Source: an uncultured Veillonella sp.
GTDB taxonomy: Bacteria > Bacillota > Negativicutes > Veillonellales > Veillonellaceae
Direction of reading: 5' to 3'
Assembly: GCF_934190855.1 (NCBI RefSeq)
Contig: NZ_CAKPTN010000075.1
Span: 1-7,931 of the forward strand
Length of the DNA stretch: 7,931 nucleotides
Both the position numbers and the translations under genes were made by a program. The first letter of the stretch is position 1. Every line of letters starts with the position of its first letter. Of the stretch, positions 1 through 5,686 are shown in pieces. The notes under the pieces were generated by a model. That model did no database searches. It saw only the letters and a list, made by a program, of their open reading frames with translations, and was not told the origin of the DNA.

Positions 1-139
1 CAAGGAAATGGTGCTGGACACAATTGAACCGTTACAGGCAGCCATCCATTTGTACAAGAAGCATGGCTTTGTTGAATGTGAGCCGTACTATCATAATCCG
101 ATGGATGATGTTATCTATATGAGTAAATCACTTATTTGA
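1..139 (+). CDS. GNAT family N-acetyltransferase, 3' end only
   Basis: Only the last 45 residues are in the window; the reading frame starts at base 2 and stops with TGA at 137-139. The visible part contains AAIHLYKKHGFVE, the usual GNAT motif B region in which an aliphatic-Leu-Tyr-x-x-x-Gly-Phe segment closes the acetyl-CoA fold, followed by a short beta-rich tail ending in YMSKSLI. GNAT enzymes move an acetyl group from acetyl-CoA to an amine; the substrate cannot be read from this fragment. There is no terminator-like hairpin with a T run between this stop and the next gene at 219, so the two may share a transcript. The family call rests on one motif, but it is a typical one. Confidence 0.75.
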   Translation, partial: KEMVLDTIEPLQAAIHLYKKHGFVECEPYYHNPMDDVIYMSKSLI

Positions 140-218
140 TAGCATCTATTAGATATTGTATGTATAAGAATCTTGAAATCTAGGTTCTAAGAAACTAGGA
201 ATTCATTGGAGGACTGTT

Positions 219-638
219 ATGCCAATTACTTATACAAACGAACGAAATTTTACTCCCCAGCAGGTAGCAGAGTTATTTTTATCTGTCCGTTGGGTAGTCG
301 GTAAATATCCTGATCGGTTACATAAGGCTCTAATGAATTCTTCTCGTGTGATTTCTGCGTGGGATGGTGATCGTTTAGTTGGTCTTATCCGCGTTATGGA
401 TGATAGCGAGCTAGTGTGCTTTATAAATTATGTGCTAGTGCATCCCAACTATCAGGGCCATGGTATTGCAGGTCATTTACTTGAAATGGTGAAAGATGCT
501 TACAAGTCTTACTTGTACATTAATGTTATGATTGGTGATAGCACTAATACACCGTTTTATGAAAGGCACGGTTTTAAGGTAAAAGAGAATTCCTTGCCGA
601 TGCAGTATCGCAATGTACCTAAATATACAGAAAAATAA
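219..638 (+). CDS. GNAT family N-acetyltransferase (139 aa)
   Basis: A small cytoplasmic acetyl-CoA-dependent N-acetyltransferase. Motif A, the acetyl-CoA pyrophosphate-binding segment, is seen as VLVHPNYQGHGIAGHLL at residues 72-88, with the Q-x-x-G-x-A turn at 79-84. Motif B is FYERHGFK at 113-120. The N-terminal part (about 1-70) contains the variable acceptor-binding helices and the strand VGLIRVMDD. The length is typical for a single-domain GNAT. GGAGGA at 208-213 lies five bases before the ATG, which supports this start. It follows another GNAT gene in the same direction by 79 bases and ends just before a 14-bp hairpin. The substrate is unknown: small GNATs of this kind acetylate antibiotics, polyamines, amino acids or protein N-termini, and nothing here decides between them. 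Confidence 0.88.
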   Translation: MPITYTNERNFTPQQVAELFLSVRWVVGKYPDRLHKALMNSSRVISAWDGDRLVGLIRVMDDSELVCFINYVLVHPNYQGHGIAGHLLEMVKDAYKSYLYINVMIGDSTNTPFYERHGFKVKENSLPMQYRNVPKYTEK

Positions 639-653
639 TAGGTGAATTAATAT

Positions 654-687
654 AAGGCTACACATAGGTATATCTATGTGTAGCCTT
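654..687 (+). terminator. hairpin terminator after the 139-aa GNAT gene
   Basis: Arms AAGGCTACACATAG (654-667) and CTATGTGTAGCCTT (674-687) form a perfect 14-bp stem around a 6-base loop. The T run that follows is short (TTTAT), so it may terminate imperfectly or act partly by protecting the 3' end. It lies 15 bases after the stop codon at 638. Confidence 0.7.
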
Positions 688-738
688 TATGGTGTAAACT
701 ATTTATACTAAAAATGATTTATTGTTAGCTGATTTATT

Positions 739-767
739 TTGAAATGTAATATATAAAAATCTATAAA
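739..767 (+). promoter_or_regulatory. sigma-A type promoter for the 160-aa GNAT gene
   Basis: TTGAAA (739-744) and TATAAA (762-767) are separated by exactly 17 bases, a near-consensus sigma-A arrangement in an AT-rich intergenic stretch. Transcription would start near 774, giving a leader of about 40 bases that contains a small ATAG tetranucleotide repeat (779-794) and the ribosome binding site AAGAGGGA (798-805). It is predicted from sequence only. Confidence 0.6.
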
Positions 768-812
768 TACACAAATAAATAGATAGATAGATACATAAAG
801 AGGGACATTAAT

Positions 813-1295
813 ATGTTAATACGAAAAGCAACAACCGAAGATTTAGATTTAGTGACACATATTGAAGCAACTTGCTTTCCGCCAGCAGAGGCGGCACCTC
901 ATGAGGCCTTTGCAGAGCGATTAAAGTATTATGCAGGGCAGTTTTTAATTGCCTTTGATGGGGAAACTCCAATCGGTTTTATTGATGGCTTCGTAACAGA
1001 TGATGAAATCTTAACAGATGAGATGTTCGCCGATGCTTCTCTGCATAATCCAAATGGTGCATGGCAGATGATATTTGGTTTAAACACATTGCCAGAGCAT
1101 CGGAATCGTGGTGTAGGTGGTATGTTAATTGAGGCTTTTATCGACCTTGCGAGAGAGGAAAAGCGTAAGGGGGTTATTTTAACTTGTAAGGAAGAAAAGA
1201 TTCATTATTACGCCAAGTTTGGCTTTGTAAATGAAGGTGAATCTGTATCTGATCACGGTGGTGCTAAGTGGTATCAGATGCGTGTTGTGTTCTAG
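813..1295 (+). CDS. GNAT N-acetyltransferase, arylalkylamine-acetyltransferase-like (160 aa)
   Basis: A single-domain acetyl-CoA-dependent acetyltransferase. The N-terminus reads MLIRKATTEDL, a common GNAT opening, followed by EATCFPPAEAA at 18-28, which is typical of the arylalkylamine (serotonin-type) N-acetyltransferase branch in bacteria. Motif A is LPEHRNRGVGGMLIEAFI at about 93-110 with R97-x-x-G100-x-G102 for acetyl-CoA binding. Motif B is YYAKFGF at 132-138, and the tail SDHGGAKWYQM is another mark of this branch. The conserved motifs are intact and the length is normal. It has its own promoter and ends at a strong terminator, so it is probably monocistronic. The true substrate is not known; the branch name does not prove that an arylalkylamine is acetylated in this organism. 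Confidence 0.88.
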   Translation: MLIRKATTEDLDLVTHIEATCFPPAEAAPHEAFAERLKYYAGQFLIAFDGETPIGFIDGFVTDDEILTDEMFADASLHNPNGAWQMIFGLNTLPEHRNRGVGGMLIEAFIDLAREEKRKGVILTCKEEKIHYYAKFGFVNEGESVSDHGGAKWYQMRVVF

Positions 1296-1313
1296 CCATA
1301 TAATTACATACAA

Positions 1314-1362
1314 AAGAAGAAGCTGAAATCTTGCAGAGTAGCATTGATTTCAGCTTCTTTTT
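1314..1362. terminator. bidirectional terminator between convergent genes
   Basis: Arms AAGAAGCTGAAATC (1317-1330) and GATTTCAGCTTCTT (1346-1359) pair perfectly over 14 bp and can be extended by a G-T and two A-T pairs. The loop can also close by TGC/GCA. The right side supplies a T run for plus-strand transcripts (1358-1362) and the left side an A run (1312-1315) that reads as T on the minus strand. It therefore serves both the 160-aa GNAT gene and the end of the metal operon, whose last stop codon is at 1420. Confidence 0.88.
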
Positions 1363-1419
1363 GTTGGGAAAATATGTATTTTTGAAGGCGTCTAATTAAC
1401 ATTCATTAAATAAAATTAA

Positions 1420-2520
1420 TTAAATGATTTCCTTTACCTGCGCTACACCTTTATCGGTGAGCATATAGTAACCATTTGTCACATATAGCAAGCCTTGTTT
1501 CTTAAGGTGTGATGCGGCTTGGTGTGTATAGTCTGGCTTCCAGTTCAGGTGTTCGTGAATGGTGCCAATACCGTTTTCAGTGGCTGCTATAGGCGTATTC
1601 ATATGGGTATAGATATGACAGAGCATCATCATTTCTCGATAGTGACGGCGCAAGTGGCGTTGGCGTCGATAGGTGGCGATATAGCCCGTCTTTGGCGTGC
1701 CAATAACAGCGATTAATAGGGCGAGACCTATGGTCGTTGCGATAGCGCCTGCAATGGATACGTCTAGTGTGAAAGCAACTTCTGTACCGATGACAGCACA
1801 GATAATGCCGATGATGATACTGCTAATAAGCATGGCTTTCACAGAGTCGGTCCATAAATAAGCGATGACCGCTGGTCCAATCATGAGTCCAATTACGAGG
1901 ATGGCACCGACCGCTTGGAACGAGGCCACTACGGTGAGGGATACCATGGTCATGAGGACGTAATGGATGAGGGCGGGCATAAAGCCGAAAAGCCCTGCTA
2001 GGAGTGGATCAAAGGTAGAGAGTTGCAGTTCCTTGTAGAATAGCATAACCAATACGAGGTTGATAAGCGCCACCACTAGGGAAATCCATAGTGATACAGG
2101 ACCTAAGTCAGTGCCATTTACAATCCATCTGTCAAATGGAGCGAACGCAATTTCCCCTAGAAGTGCTGTATCTACGTCGAGATGAGCGTTGCCACTGTAG
2201 AGACTGACGAGGATGATAGCAATGGAGAAGAGAAGGGGGAAGATGATACCGATAGACGCGTCTTCGTTGACGAGGCCCGTGTTATGAATCATTTCTGTAA
2301 GCCATACAGTGCCTACGCCGACTAGCGTTGCTCCTACTAGAAGCAAGGGAGAGTTTAAGTCTTCCGTTACAAAGAAGGCGAGCACGATGCCGAGGAATAC
2401 GGTGTGTGTAATGGCATCGGCCATCATGGACATGCGGCGTAGTACGAGGAATACACCCGGGATAGAGCACGCGATAGATACCGCAATGGCGATGAGTAAA
2501 ATTTCTGTATGTACTGTCAT
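1420..2520 (-). CDS. mntD: manganese/zinc-type ABC transporter permease with C-terminal winged-helix-like domain (366 aa)
   Basis: The second inner-membrane permease of a metal ABC importer of the ABC-3 (MntC/MntD, TroC/TroD, ZnuB) family. Residues 1-275 are very hydrophobic, with about eight to nine membrane segments. Conserved family segments include RRMSMMADAITHTVFLGIV (29-47) and SFQAVGAILVIGLMIGPA (200-217). After an Arg-rich junction (285-295, RRQRHLRRHYR) a soluble tail of about 75 residues follows. It looks like a winged helix: IGTIHEHLNW, then a recognition-like helix KPDYTHQAASHLKKQGL, then the wing LTDKG. Its length is close to TroD of Treponema (about 367 residues, from memory). 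The start overlaps the stop of the preceding permease as ATGA, and GGAGGT at 2526-2531 sits inside that gene, pointing to translational coupling. The metal is inferred from the binding protein in the operon. The symbol follows operon order and is approximate (troD is equally apt). Confidence 0.9.
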   Translation of the reverse strand: MTVHTEILLIAIAVSIACSIPGVFLVLRRMSMMADAITHTVFLGIVLAFFVTEDLNSPLLLVGATLVGVGTVWLTEMIHNTGLVNEDASIGIIFPLLFSIAIILVSLYSGNAHLDVDTALLGEIAFAPFDRWIVNGTDLGPVSLWISLVVALINLVLVMLFYKELQLSTFDPLLAGLFGFMPALIHYVLMTMVSLTVVASFQAVGAILVIGLMIGPAVIAYLWTDSVKAMLISSIIIGIICAVIGTEVAFTLDVSIAGAIATTIGLALLIAVIGTPKTGYIATYRRQRHLRRHYREMMMLCHIYTHMNTPIAATENGIGTIHEHLNWKPDYTHQAASHLKKQGLLYVTNGYYMLTDKGVAQVKEII

Positions 2521-3482
2521 GGGGCACCTCCTATACGAGGCTGCCCTCTCTCAGCTCTATATATCTTTTGTTGTAAATCAGCAGGGCTTATTCTCGCAGT
2601 TTCAGATAATAAAGCTTGTTTTGATTGTTTGTTTTTACGATATTGCCACAAGATGCCTCTATTAGGTGCAAAAATGAGGCTCAATAGGACGATAACCGAC
2701 AGGATGACGATGATGGCAGGCCCTGTCGGTAGTTTTTGTACGGTTGTACTCCAGATAGTGCCGCCGATGGCAGATACCATGCCAAAGAATCCTGCTAGTA
2801 TACACATGGTTCCTAGCTTGTTCGTCCACTGACGGGCCCCTACGGCCGGTGCAATGAGTAGAGAACTGATCAAGATAGCCCCTACCGACTGAATGCCGAT
2901 GATAATGGTCATAATCAGTAGTGAACGATATAAAATGAGGGTAAAGGTGACAGGAATCTGTAATGTTTTGGCATATTCTACGTCAAAGGAAATGAGTTTT
3001 AGCTCCTTCCAAAATAGTGCAGTTAACACAATGATGATGAGTGCTGCCGCCGATGTAATGTACACATCGCGGGCTAATATGGTGGCGGCCTGTCCAAATA
3101 TAAATTTTGAAAGCCCTGCCTGCCCTGCATTATTTAGGCTTTGTACGTAGGTGAGGAGAACCATACCGAGCCCAAAGAAGGCAGATAGTATAGTAGCCAA
3201 AGCGCCATCAAATTTGATTTTACTGTTTTCGACGGTGATGGTAATGAGCCAAGCTGCGGTAATTGAGGAGAGGGCAGCACCGGTGATGAGCACCTCGATA
3301 TCCTTAATGCCTGTCAGCAAGAAGGCGATAACTACACCTGGTAGTGCTGCATGGGAGAGACCGTCACCGATGAGGCTTTCCTTGCGCAGTACTGCAAAGG
3401 TGCCCGCAATACCACTGGCGAGGCCTAAGAGCGCCGTGCCGAGTAGTACCATCTGCGTCGTATAGGATTGGAGTATGGTCAT
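2517..3482 (-). CDS. mntC: manganese/zinc-type ABC transporter permease (321 aa)
   Basis: The first inner-membrane permease of the metal importer, ABC-3 family. About eight membrane segments occupy residues 10-273. Family hallmarks are the early loop GDGLSHAALPGVV (39-51), the cytoplasmic segment FDVEYAKTLQIP (166-177) that typically contacts the ATPase, and the late segment SVGAILISSLLIAPA (199-213). A polar tail of about 45 residues follows the last membrane segment (from about 276); its final codons also encode the ribosome binding site of the next permease gene. It overlaps both neighbours by four bases (ATGA at 3479-3482 and 2517-2520), so the last three operon genes are probably translated together. 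It would pair with the 366-aa permease to form the heteromeric membrane channel. The symbol is by operon order; troC would be equally apt. Confidence 0.92.
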   Translation of the reverse strand: MTILQSYTTQMVLLGTALLGLASGIAGTFAVLRKESLIGDGLSHAALPGVVIAFLLTGIKDIEVLITGAALSSITAAWLITITVENSKIKFDGALATILSAFFGLGMVLLTYVQSLNNAGQAGLSKFIFGQAATILARDVYITSAAALIIIVLTALFWKELKLISFDVEYAKTLQIPVTFTLILYRSLLIMTIIIGIQSVGAILISSLLIAPAVGARQWTNKLGTMCILAGFFGMVSAIGGTIWSTTVQKLPTGPAIIVILSVIVLLSLIFAPNRGILWQYRKNKQSKQALLSETARISPADLQQKIYRAERGQPRIGGAP

Positions 3483-4210
3483 ACAATCCTCCCCTTGCCG
3501 TAGGTGCGCTCGATGGCTTCCTCTGTAAACGTATCTGCTACAGGTCCATAGGCAACAGTCTGTTTGTTCACCATCGTTACCCAGTCAAAATATTGAGGCA
3601 CCGTATTTAAATCGTGGTGTACGACGATAACCGTTTTACCGCGCGCTTTCATTTCTTGTAACAGGGAAATAATAGCGTGTTCCGTTGTTTTATCGACGCC
3701 CTTAAAGGGTTCGTCCATGAGGTAAATATCGGCCTCTTGCACGAGGGCACGAGCTAAGAATACACGCTGTTGTTGTCCTCCTGAAAGTTGACGAATTTGC
3801 CTATTTACATAGTCACTCATGCCCATTTTGTCGATCATGGAGAGGGCCAGTTCTTTATCCTTTTTACTAGGTCGTTTGAACCAACCAAGATGACCATAAC
3901 GGCCCATGAGTACGACGTCTAATACGGTAGTAGGAAAGTCCCAGTCGACACTACCACTTTGTGGGACGTAAGCGATTTTTTTGTAATCATATTTGTCCAT
4001 CGCTAAGTGGTGATCGATATAAAACTTAACACTCCCTGAGATAACTGTTAATAGGCCTAACATGGCCTTTAATAATGTAGATTTTCCGGCCCCATTAGGG
4101 CCGACGATAGCCGCTAAGGAACCGATGGGCACCTTCATATCTACGTCCCATAATACGGGTTTTGTCGTATAGGCTACGGTCATATCTTCAACTTCAACGG
4201 CCCATTCCAT
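3479..4210 (-). CDS. mntB: manganese/zinc-type ABC transporter ATP-binding protein (243 aa)
   Basis: The cytoplasmic ATPase that powers metal import. All ABC elements are intact: Walker A GPNGAGKST (37-45), Q-loop glutamine in YVPQSG (Q84), signature LSGGQQQR (142-149), Walker B IYLMDEP (162-168) with catalytic Glu167, a D-loop region around 169-173, and the H-loop histidine H198 in VVHHD. The segment SVDWDFPTTVLDVVLMGRYG (87-106) after the Q-loop is characteristic of the Mn/Zn/Fe metal importer ATPases. Length is normal for the family. A strong site GGAGGT (4215-4220) precedes the ATG by four bases. The gene lies 108 bases after the binding-protein stop codon, separated by a large inverted repeat, and overlaps the next permease gene by ATGA. 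Confidence 0.95.
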   Translation of the reverse strand: MEWAVEVEDMTVAYTTKPVLWDVDMKVPIGSLAAIVGPNGAGKSTLLKAMLGLLTVISGSVKFYIDHHLAMDKYDYKKIAYVPQSGSVDWDFPTTVLDVVLMGRYGHLGWFKRPSKKDKELALSMIDKMGMSDYVNRQIRQLSGGQQQRVFLARALVQEADIYLMDEPFKGVDKTTEHAIISLLQEMKARGKTVIVVHHDLNTVPQYFDWVTMVNKQTVAYGPVADTFTEEAIERTYGKGRIV

Positions 4211-4233
4211 AGAGACCTCCTTTTACTAATGAG

Positions 4234-4261
4234 TGCTACTAGTAATGTATTACTAGTAGCA
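4234..4261. repeat. perfect 13-bp inverted repeat between mntA and mntB
   Basis: Arms TGCTACTAGTAAT (4234-4246) and ATTACTAGTAGCA (4249-4261) are exact inverse complements around a two-base centre. Each arm also contains the self-palindrome TACTAGTA (4237-4244 and 4251-4258). In the operon mRNA this would fold into a tall hairpin about 60 bases after the mntA stop and about 25 bases before the mntB start. No T run follows it on the minus strand, so full termination is unlikely. Likely roles are protecting the 3' end of mntA mRNA or reducing read-through, so that binding protein is made in excess; a protein-binding operator is also possible. Confidence 0.8.
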
Positions 4262-4318
4262 TGTGTACTTACATAGGGACATACATTTTATATCGTCCTT
4301 GATTTGAAACGTTATTTG

Positions 4319-5260
4319 TTATTTAAGTGCTTTAGCGATAGTATCGATGTTAGCTTTTACCATACCGATATATGTGCCGCCTTCAGTGCCTTCAGAACCG
4401 AGGGAGTCGGAGTATAATTCACCACCGATAGCAACGTTCCAGCCTTTAGCCTTAGCTGCTTCTTGAACGGCTTCAATTGTTTTGTGTGGTACAGAAGATT
4501 CTACGAAGATCGCTTTAATTTTGTGATCTACGATAAATTGAACAAGTTCATTCACATCTTGTGTACCAGCTTCTGTAGCAGTACTTACACCTTGCAAACC
4601 TTTTACTTCAAAGCCATAAGCGCGAGCAAAGTATTGGAATGCATCGTGTGCTGTTACGAGAACGCGAGATTCTTTAGGAATCGATTCTGCTTGTGCTTTG
4701 ATGTATGCATCTGTTTCATCTAGTTTAGTGAGGTATGCATCATATCGTTTTTTGAAATCTTCTTTGTGAGCTGGATCTGCTTTAGCAAGACCTTCGTAAA
4801 CAGCTTTGGCAGCAAGTTTCCAGTTAGCTACATCGAACCAAATATGAGGGTCTTTAGTTTTCACGCCATCTTCTTCGTCAAAGTCGAGTAAAGTAGCTGG
4901 ATCAATAGCGTCGGATACGCGGATAGTAGCTTTATTTTGTTTTGTTAAATTGTCGAAAATGGAACCCATTTTACCTTCTAAGTGAATGCCGTTGTACACG
5001 ACAACATCTGCTTTAGACATAGTTGTTACATCGCCGGCGCTCGCTTGATAGAGGTGAGGGTCTACGCCAGGGCCCATGAGACCTTGTACAGATACATGGT
5101 CACCGCCGATTTCTTTTACCAAATCCGTTAACATTGTCGTTGTGGCAACGACGTTTAGTTTTTTCTGGCTGTCTTGGGCTGCATCTTTTCCACAGCCTGC
5201 TAATGCGAACAACATAAGTGCTAATGATACGACGATTAGTAAGATTCGATTGAATTTCAT
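4319..5260 (-). CDS. mntA: metal-binding lipoprotein of manganese/zinc-type ABC transporter (313 aa)
   Basis: The extracytoplasmic solute-binding protein (cluster A-I, TroA/MntA/PsaA family) that captures metal and hands it to the permease. Residues 1-22 are a lipoprotein signal peptide with lipobox LAGC, Cys23 being the lipidated residue. The four metal ligands of the family are visible by position: H69 in GPGVDPHLYQAS, H139 in DPHIWFDV, H205 in VTAHDAFQYF, and D285 in GGELYSDSLG. Three His plus one Asp matches TroA and Bacillus MntA rather than PsaA, where the third ligand is Glu. GLQGVSTATEAG (221-232) and VESSVP (253-258) are also family-typical, and there is no His-rich loop of the ZnuA kind. 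Manganese is favoured, but zinc or iron cannot be excluded. AGGAGGT (5266-5272) supports the start. It is the first gene of the operon proper. Confidence 0.93.
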   Translation of the reverse strand: MKFNRILLIVVSLALMLFALAGCGKDAAQDSQKKLNVVATTTMLTDLVKEIGGDHVSVQGLMGPGVDPHLYQASAGDVTTMSKADVVVYNGIHLEGKMGSIFDNLTKQNKATIRVSDAIDPATLLDFDEEDGVKTKDPHIWFDVANWKLAAKAVYEGLAKADPAHKEDFKKRYDAYLTKLDETDAYIKAQAESIPKESRVLVTAHDAFQYFARAYGFEVKGLQGVSTATEAGTQDVNELVQFIVDHKIKAIFVESSVPHKTIEAVQEAAKAKGWNVAIGGELYSDSLGSEGTEGGTYIGMVKANIDTIAKALK

Positions 5261-5299
5261 AATAAACCTCCTTTTATAGGTACTGCGTTAAAAACTTTA

Positions 5300-5328
5300 G
5301 TTATCTTGTTAATACATAAGTGATACAA
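5300..5328 (-). promoter_or_regulatory. possible proximal promoter for the mntABCD operon
   Basis: On the minus strand TTGTAT (5323-5328) and GATAAC (5300-5305) are 17 bases apart, downstream of the hairpin at 5348-5376 and about 40 bases before the mntA start. Each box matches the sigma-A consensus at only four of six positions, so this is a weak call. If it is wrong, mntA must be transcribed from the promoter at 5581-5609 through the intervening terminator. Confidence 0.35.
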
Positions 5329-5347
5329 TCTACCCTTATTTAAGCGG

Positions 5348-5376
5348 AAAAATAGCCGCTACTAACGTAGCGGCTA
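5348..5376 (-). terminator. rho-independent terminator or attenuator between the 31-aa gene and mntA
   Basis: Arms TAGCCGCTAC (5353-5362) and GTAGCGGCTA (5367-5376) give a GC-rich perfect 10-bp stem with a 4-base loop. On the minus strand it is followed directly by five T residues (5348-5352). It lies 38 bases after the stop of the 31-residue reading frame and 88 bases before the mntA start. No T run exists in the plus direction, so it acts on minus-strand transcripts only. Confidence 0.82.
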
Positions 5377-5413
5377 GTGGCAGTTATACGTTCTTCTGCT
5401 AAGGTCACAATCG

Positions 5414-5509
5414 TTAAGGGATGAGAGATTGTAGATGGTTTGGCCCAATGAGGGCAACGATACCAAGTACCATCATGACCTTCATTTGAATACGCTTTCT
5501 ACGTCTCAT
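5414..5509 (-). CDS. small cationic membrane protein (31 aa), unrecognised
   Basis: I do not recognise this reading frame. It starts with ATG at 5507-5509 and stops with TAA at 5414-5416. A perfect AGGAGG core (complement of 5516-5521) sits six bases ahead of the start, a strong promoter lies about 72 bases upstream of the start, and a hairpin/T5 terminator follows the stop: a complete gene layout. The product begins MRRRKRIQMK, very basic, followed by about 12 hydrophobic residues (VMMVLGIVALIG, 11-22) and a short polar end (PNHLQSLIP). This suggests a single short membrane helix with the N-terminus inside, or a membrane-associated peptide. Its position just upstream of the manganese-type operon suggests a role linked to metal uptake, either as a microprotein or as a leader peptide whose translation affects the terminator behind it. 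Function is unknown. Confidence 0.65.
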   Translation of the reverse strand: MRRRKRIQMKVMMVLGIVALIGPNHLQSLIP

Positions 5510-5537
5510 GATGAACCTCCTTTGTGTAGTTTTTTGT

Positions 5538-5589
5538 CATATCAACCTGATATGTAAGTCCGAACAGTTATCTTGATATCAATATATCA
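5538..5589. promoter_or_regulatory. paired inverted repeats of TGATAT, operator-like
   Basis: Two inverted repeats share one half-site. CATATCA-ACC-TGATATG (5538-5554) lies in the leader of the 31-aa gene. TGATAT-CAAT-ATATCA (5574-5589) covers the minus-strand -10 box and the start point; it also contains the palindrome TTGATATCAA (5573-5582). Placement over the -10 box is typical of a repressor site. The pattern does not match the MntR, Fur 7-1-7 or DtxR consensus well, so the regulator is not named. In RNA, the first repeat could instead form a 7-bp hairpin in the leader. Confidence 0.5.
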
Positions 5590-5609
5590 TAAATGAGAAA
5601 TTTTATCAA
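5581..5609 (-). promoter_or_regulatory. strong sigma-A promoter for the 31-aa gene, perhaps also mntABCD
   Basis: On the minus strand TTGATA (5604-5609) and TATATT (5581-5586) are separated by 17 bases, each matching the consensus at five of six positions. The -10 box is preceded by TGA, an extended -10 element. Transcription would start near 5574 and leave a leader of about 65 bases before the 31-residue reading frame. Confidence 0.7.
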
Positions 5610-5622
5610 TAAGAATTTATTC

Positions 5623-5656
5623 TTTAAATATTCATCTTAATTTAGTATGATATTAT
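5623..5656 (+). promoter_or_regulatory. promoter for the two TonB-domain genes
   Basis: TTTAAA (5623-5628) and TATGAT (5646-5651) are 17 bases apart. An overlapping alternative -10 is TATTAT (5651-5656), which is preceded by TGA as an extended element. Either would start transcription 20-30 bases before the ATG at 5687. A TGATAT hexamer (5648-5653) sits on this -10 region, as in the divergent promoter. AAGGAGG at 5674-5680 is the ribosome binding site. Confidence 0.55.
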
Positions 5657-5686
5657 GCATAGACGAAATGAGTAAGGAGGCTTATT

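Noticed and set aside
180..198. Imperfect inverted repeat CTAGGTTC-TAA-GAAACTAG before the 139-aa GNAT gene
   Set aside because: The stem is short with a central mismatch and no T run or clear promoter context, so it is too weak to call an operator or terminator.
2309..2832. Two overlapping plus-strand reading frames opposite the permease genes
   Set aside because: They are antisense shadows of two strongly supported permease genes, with no ribosome binding site and no recognisable domains.
2893..3465. Two plus-strand frames of 85 and 104 codons opposite the first permease
   Set aside because: Their low-complexity Met/Ser/Ala composition is what the reverse of a membrane-protein gene gives; no start signals are visible.
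5076..5279. Plus-strand frame of 67 codons covering the mntA start
   Set aside because: It is the reverse of the lipoprotein signal and early coding region of mntA and has no signals of its own.
5260..5574. Possible yybP-ykoY manganese riboswitch in the mntA leader
   Set aside because: I could not find the conserved purine-rich core of that family on the minus strand. The region is better explained by a small reading frame and a terminator.
5573..5609. Fur box overlapping the minus-strand promoter
   Set aside because: The TGATAT-CAAT-ATATCA symmetry has a four-base centre and lacks the TGATAATnATTATCA 7-1-7 layout, so naming Fur would be unsupported.
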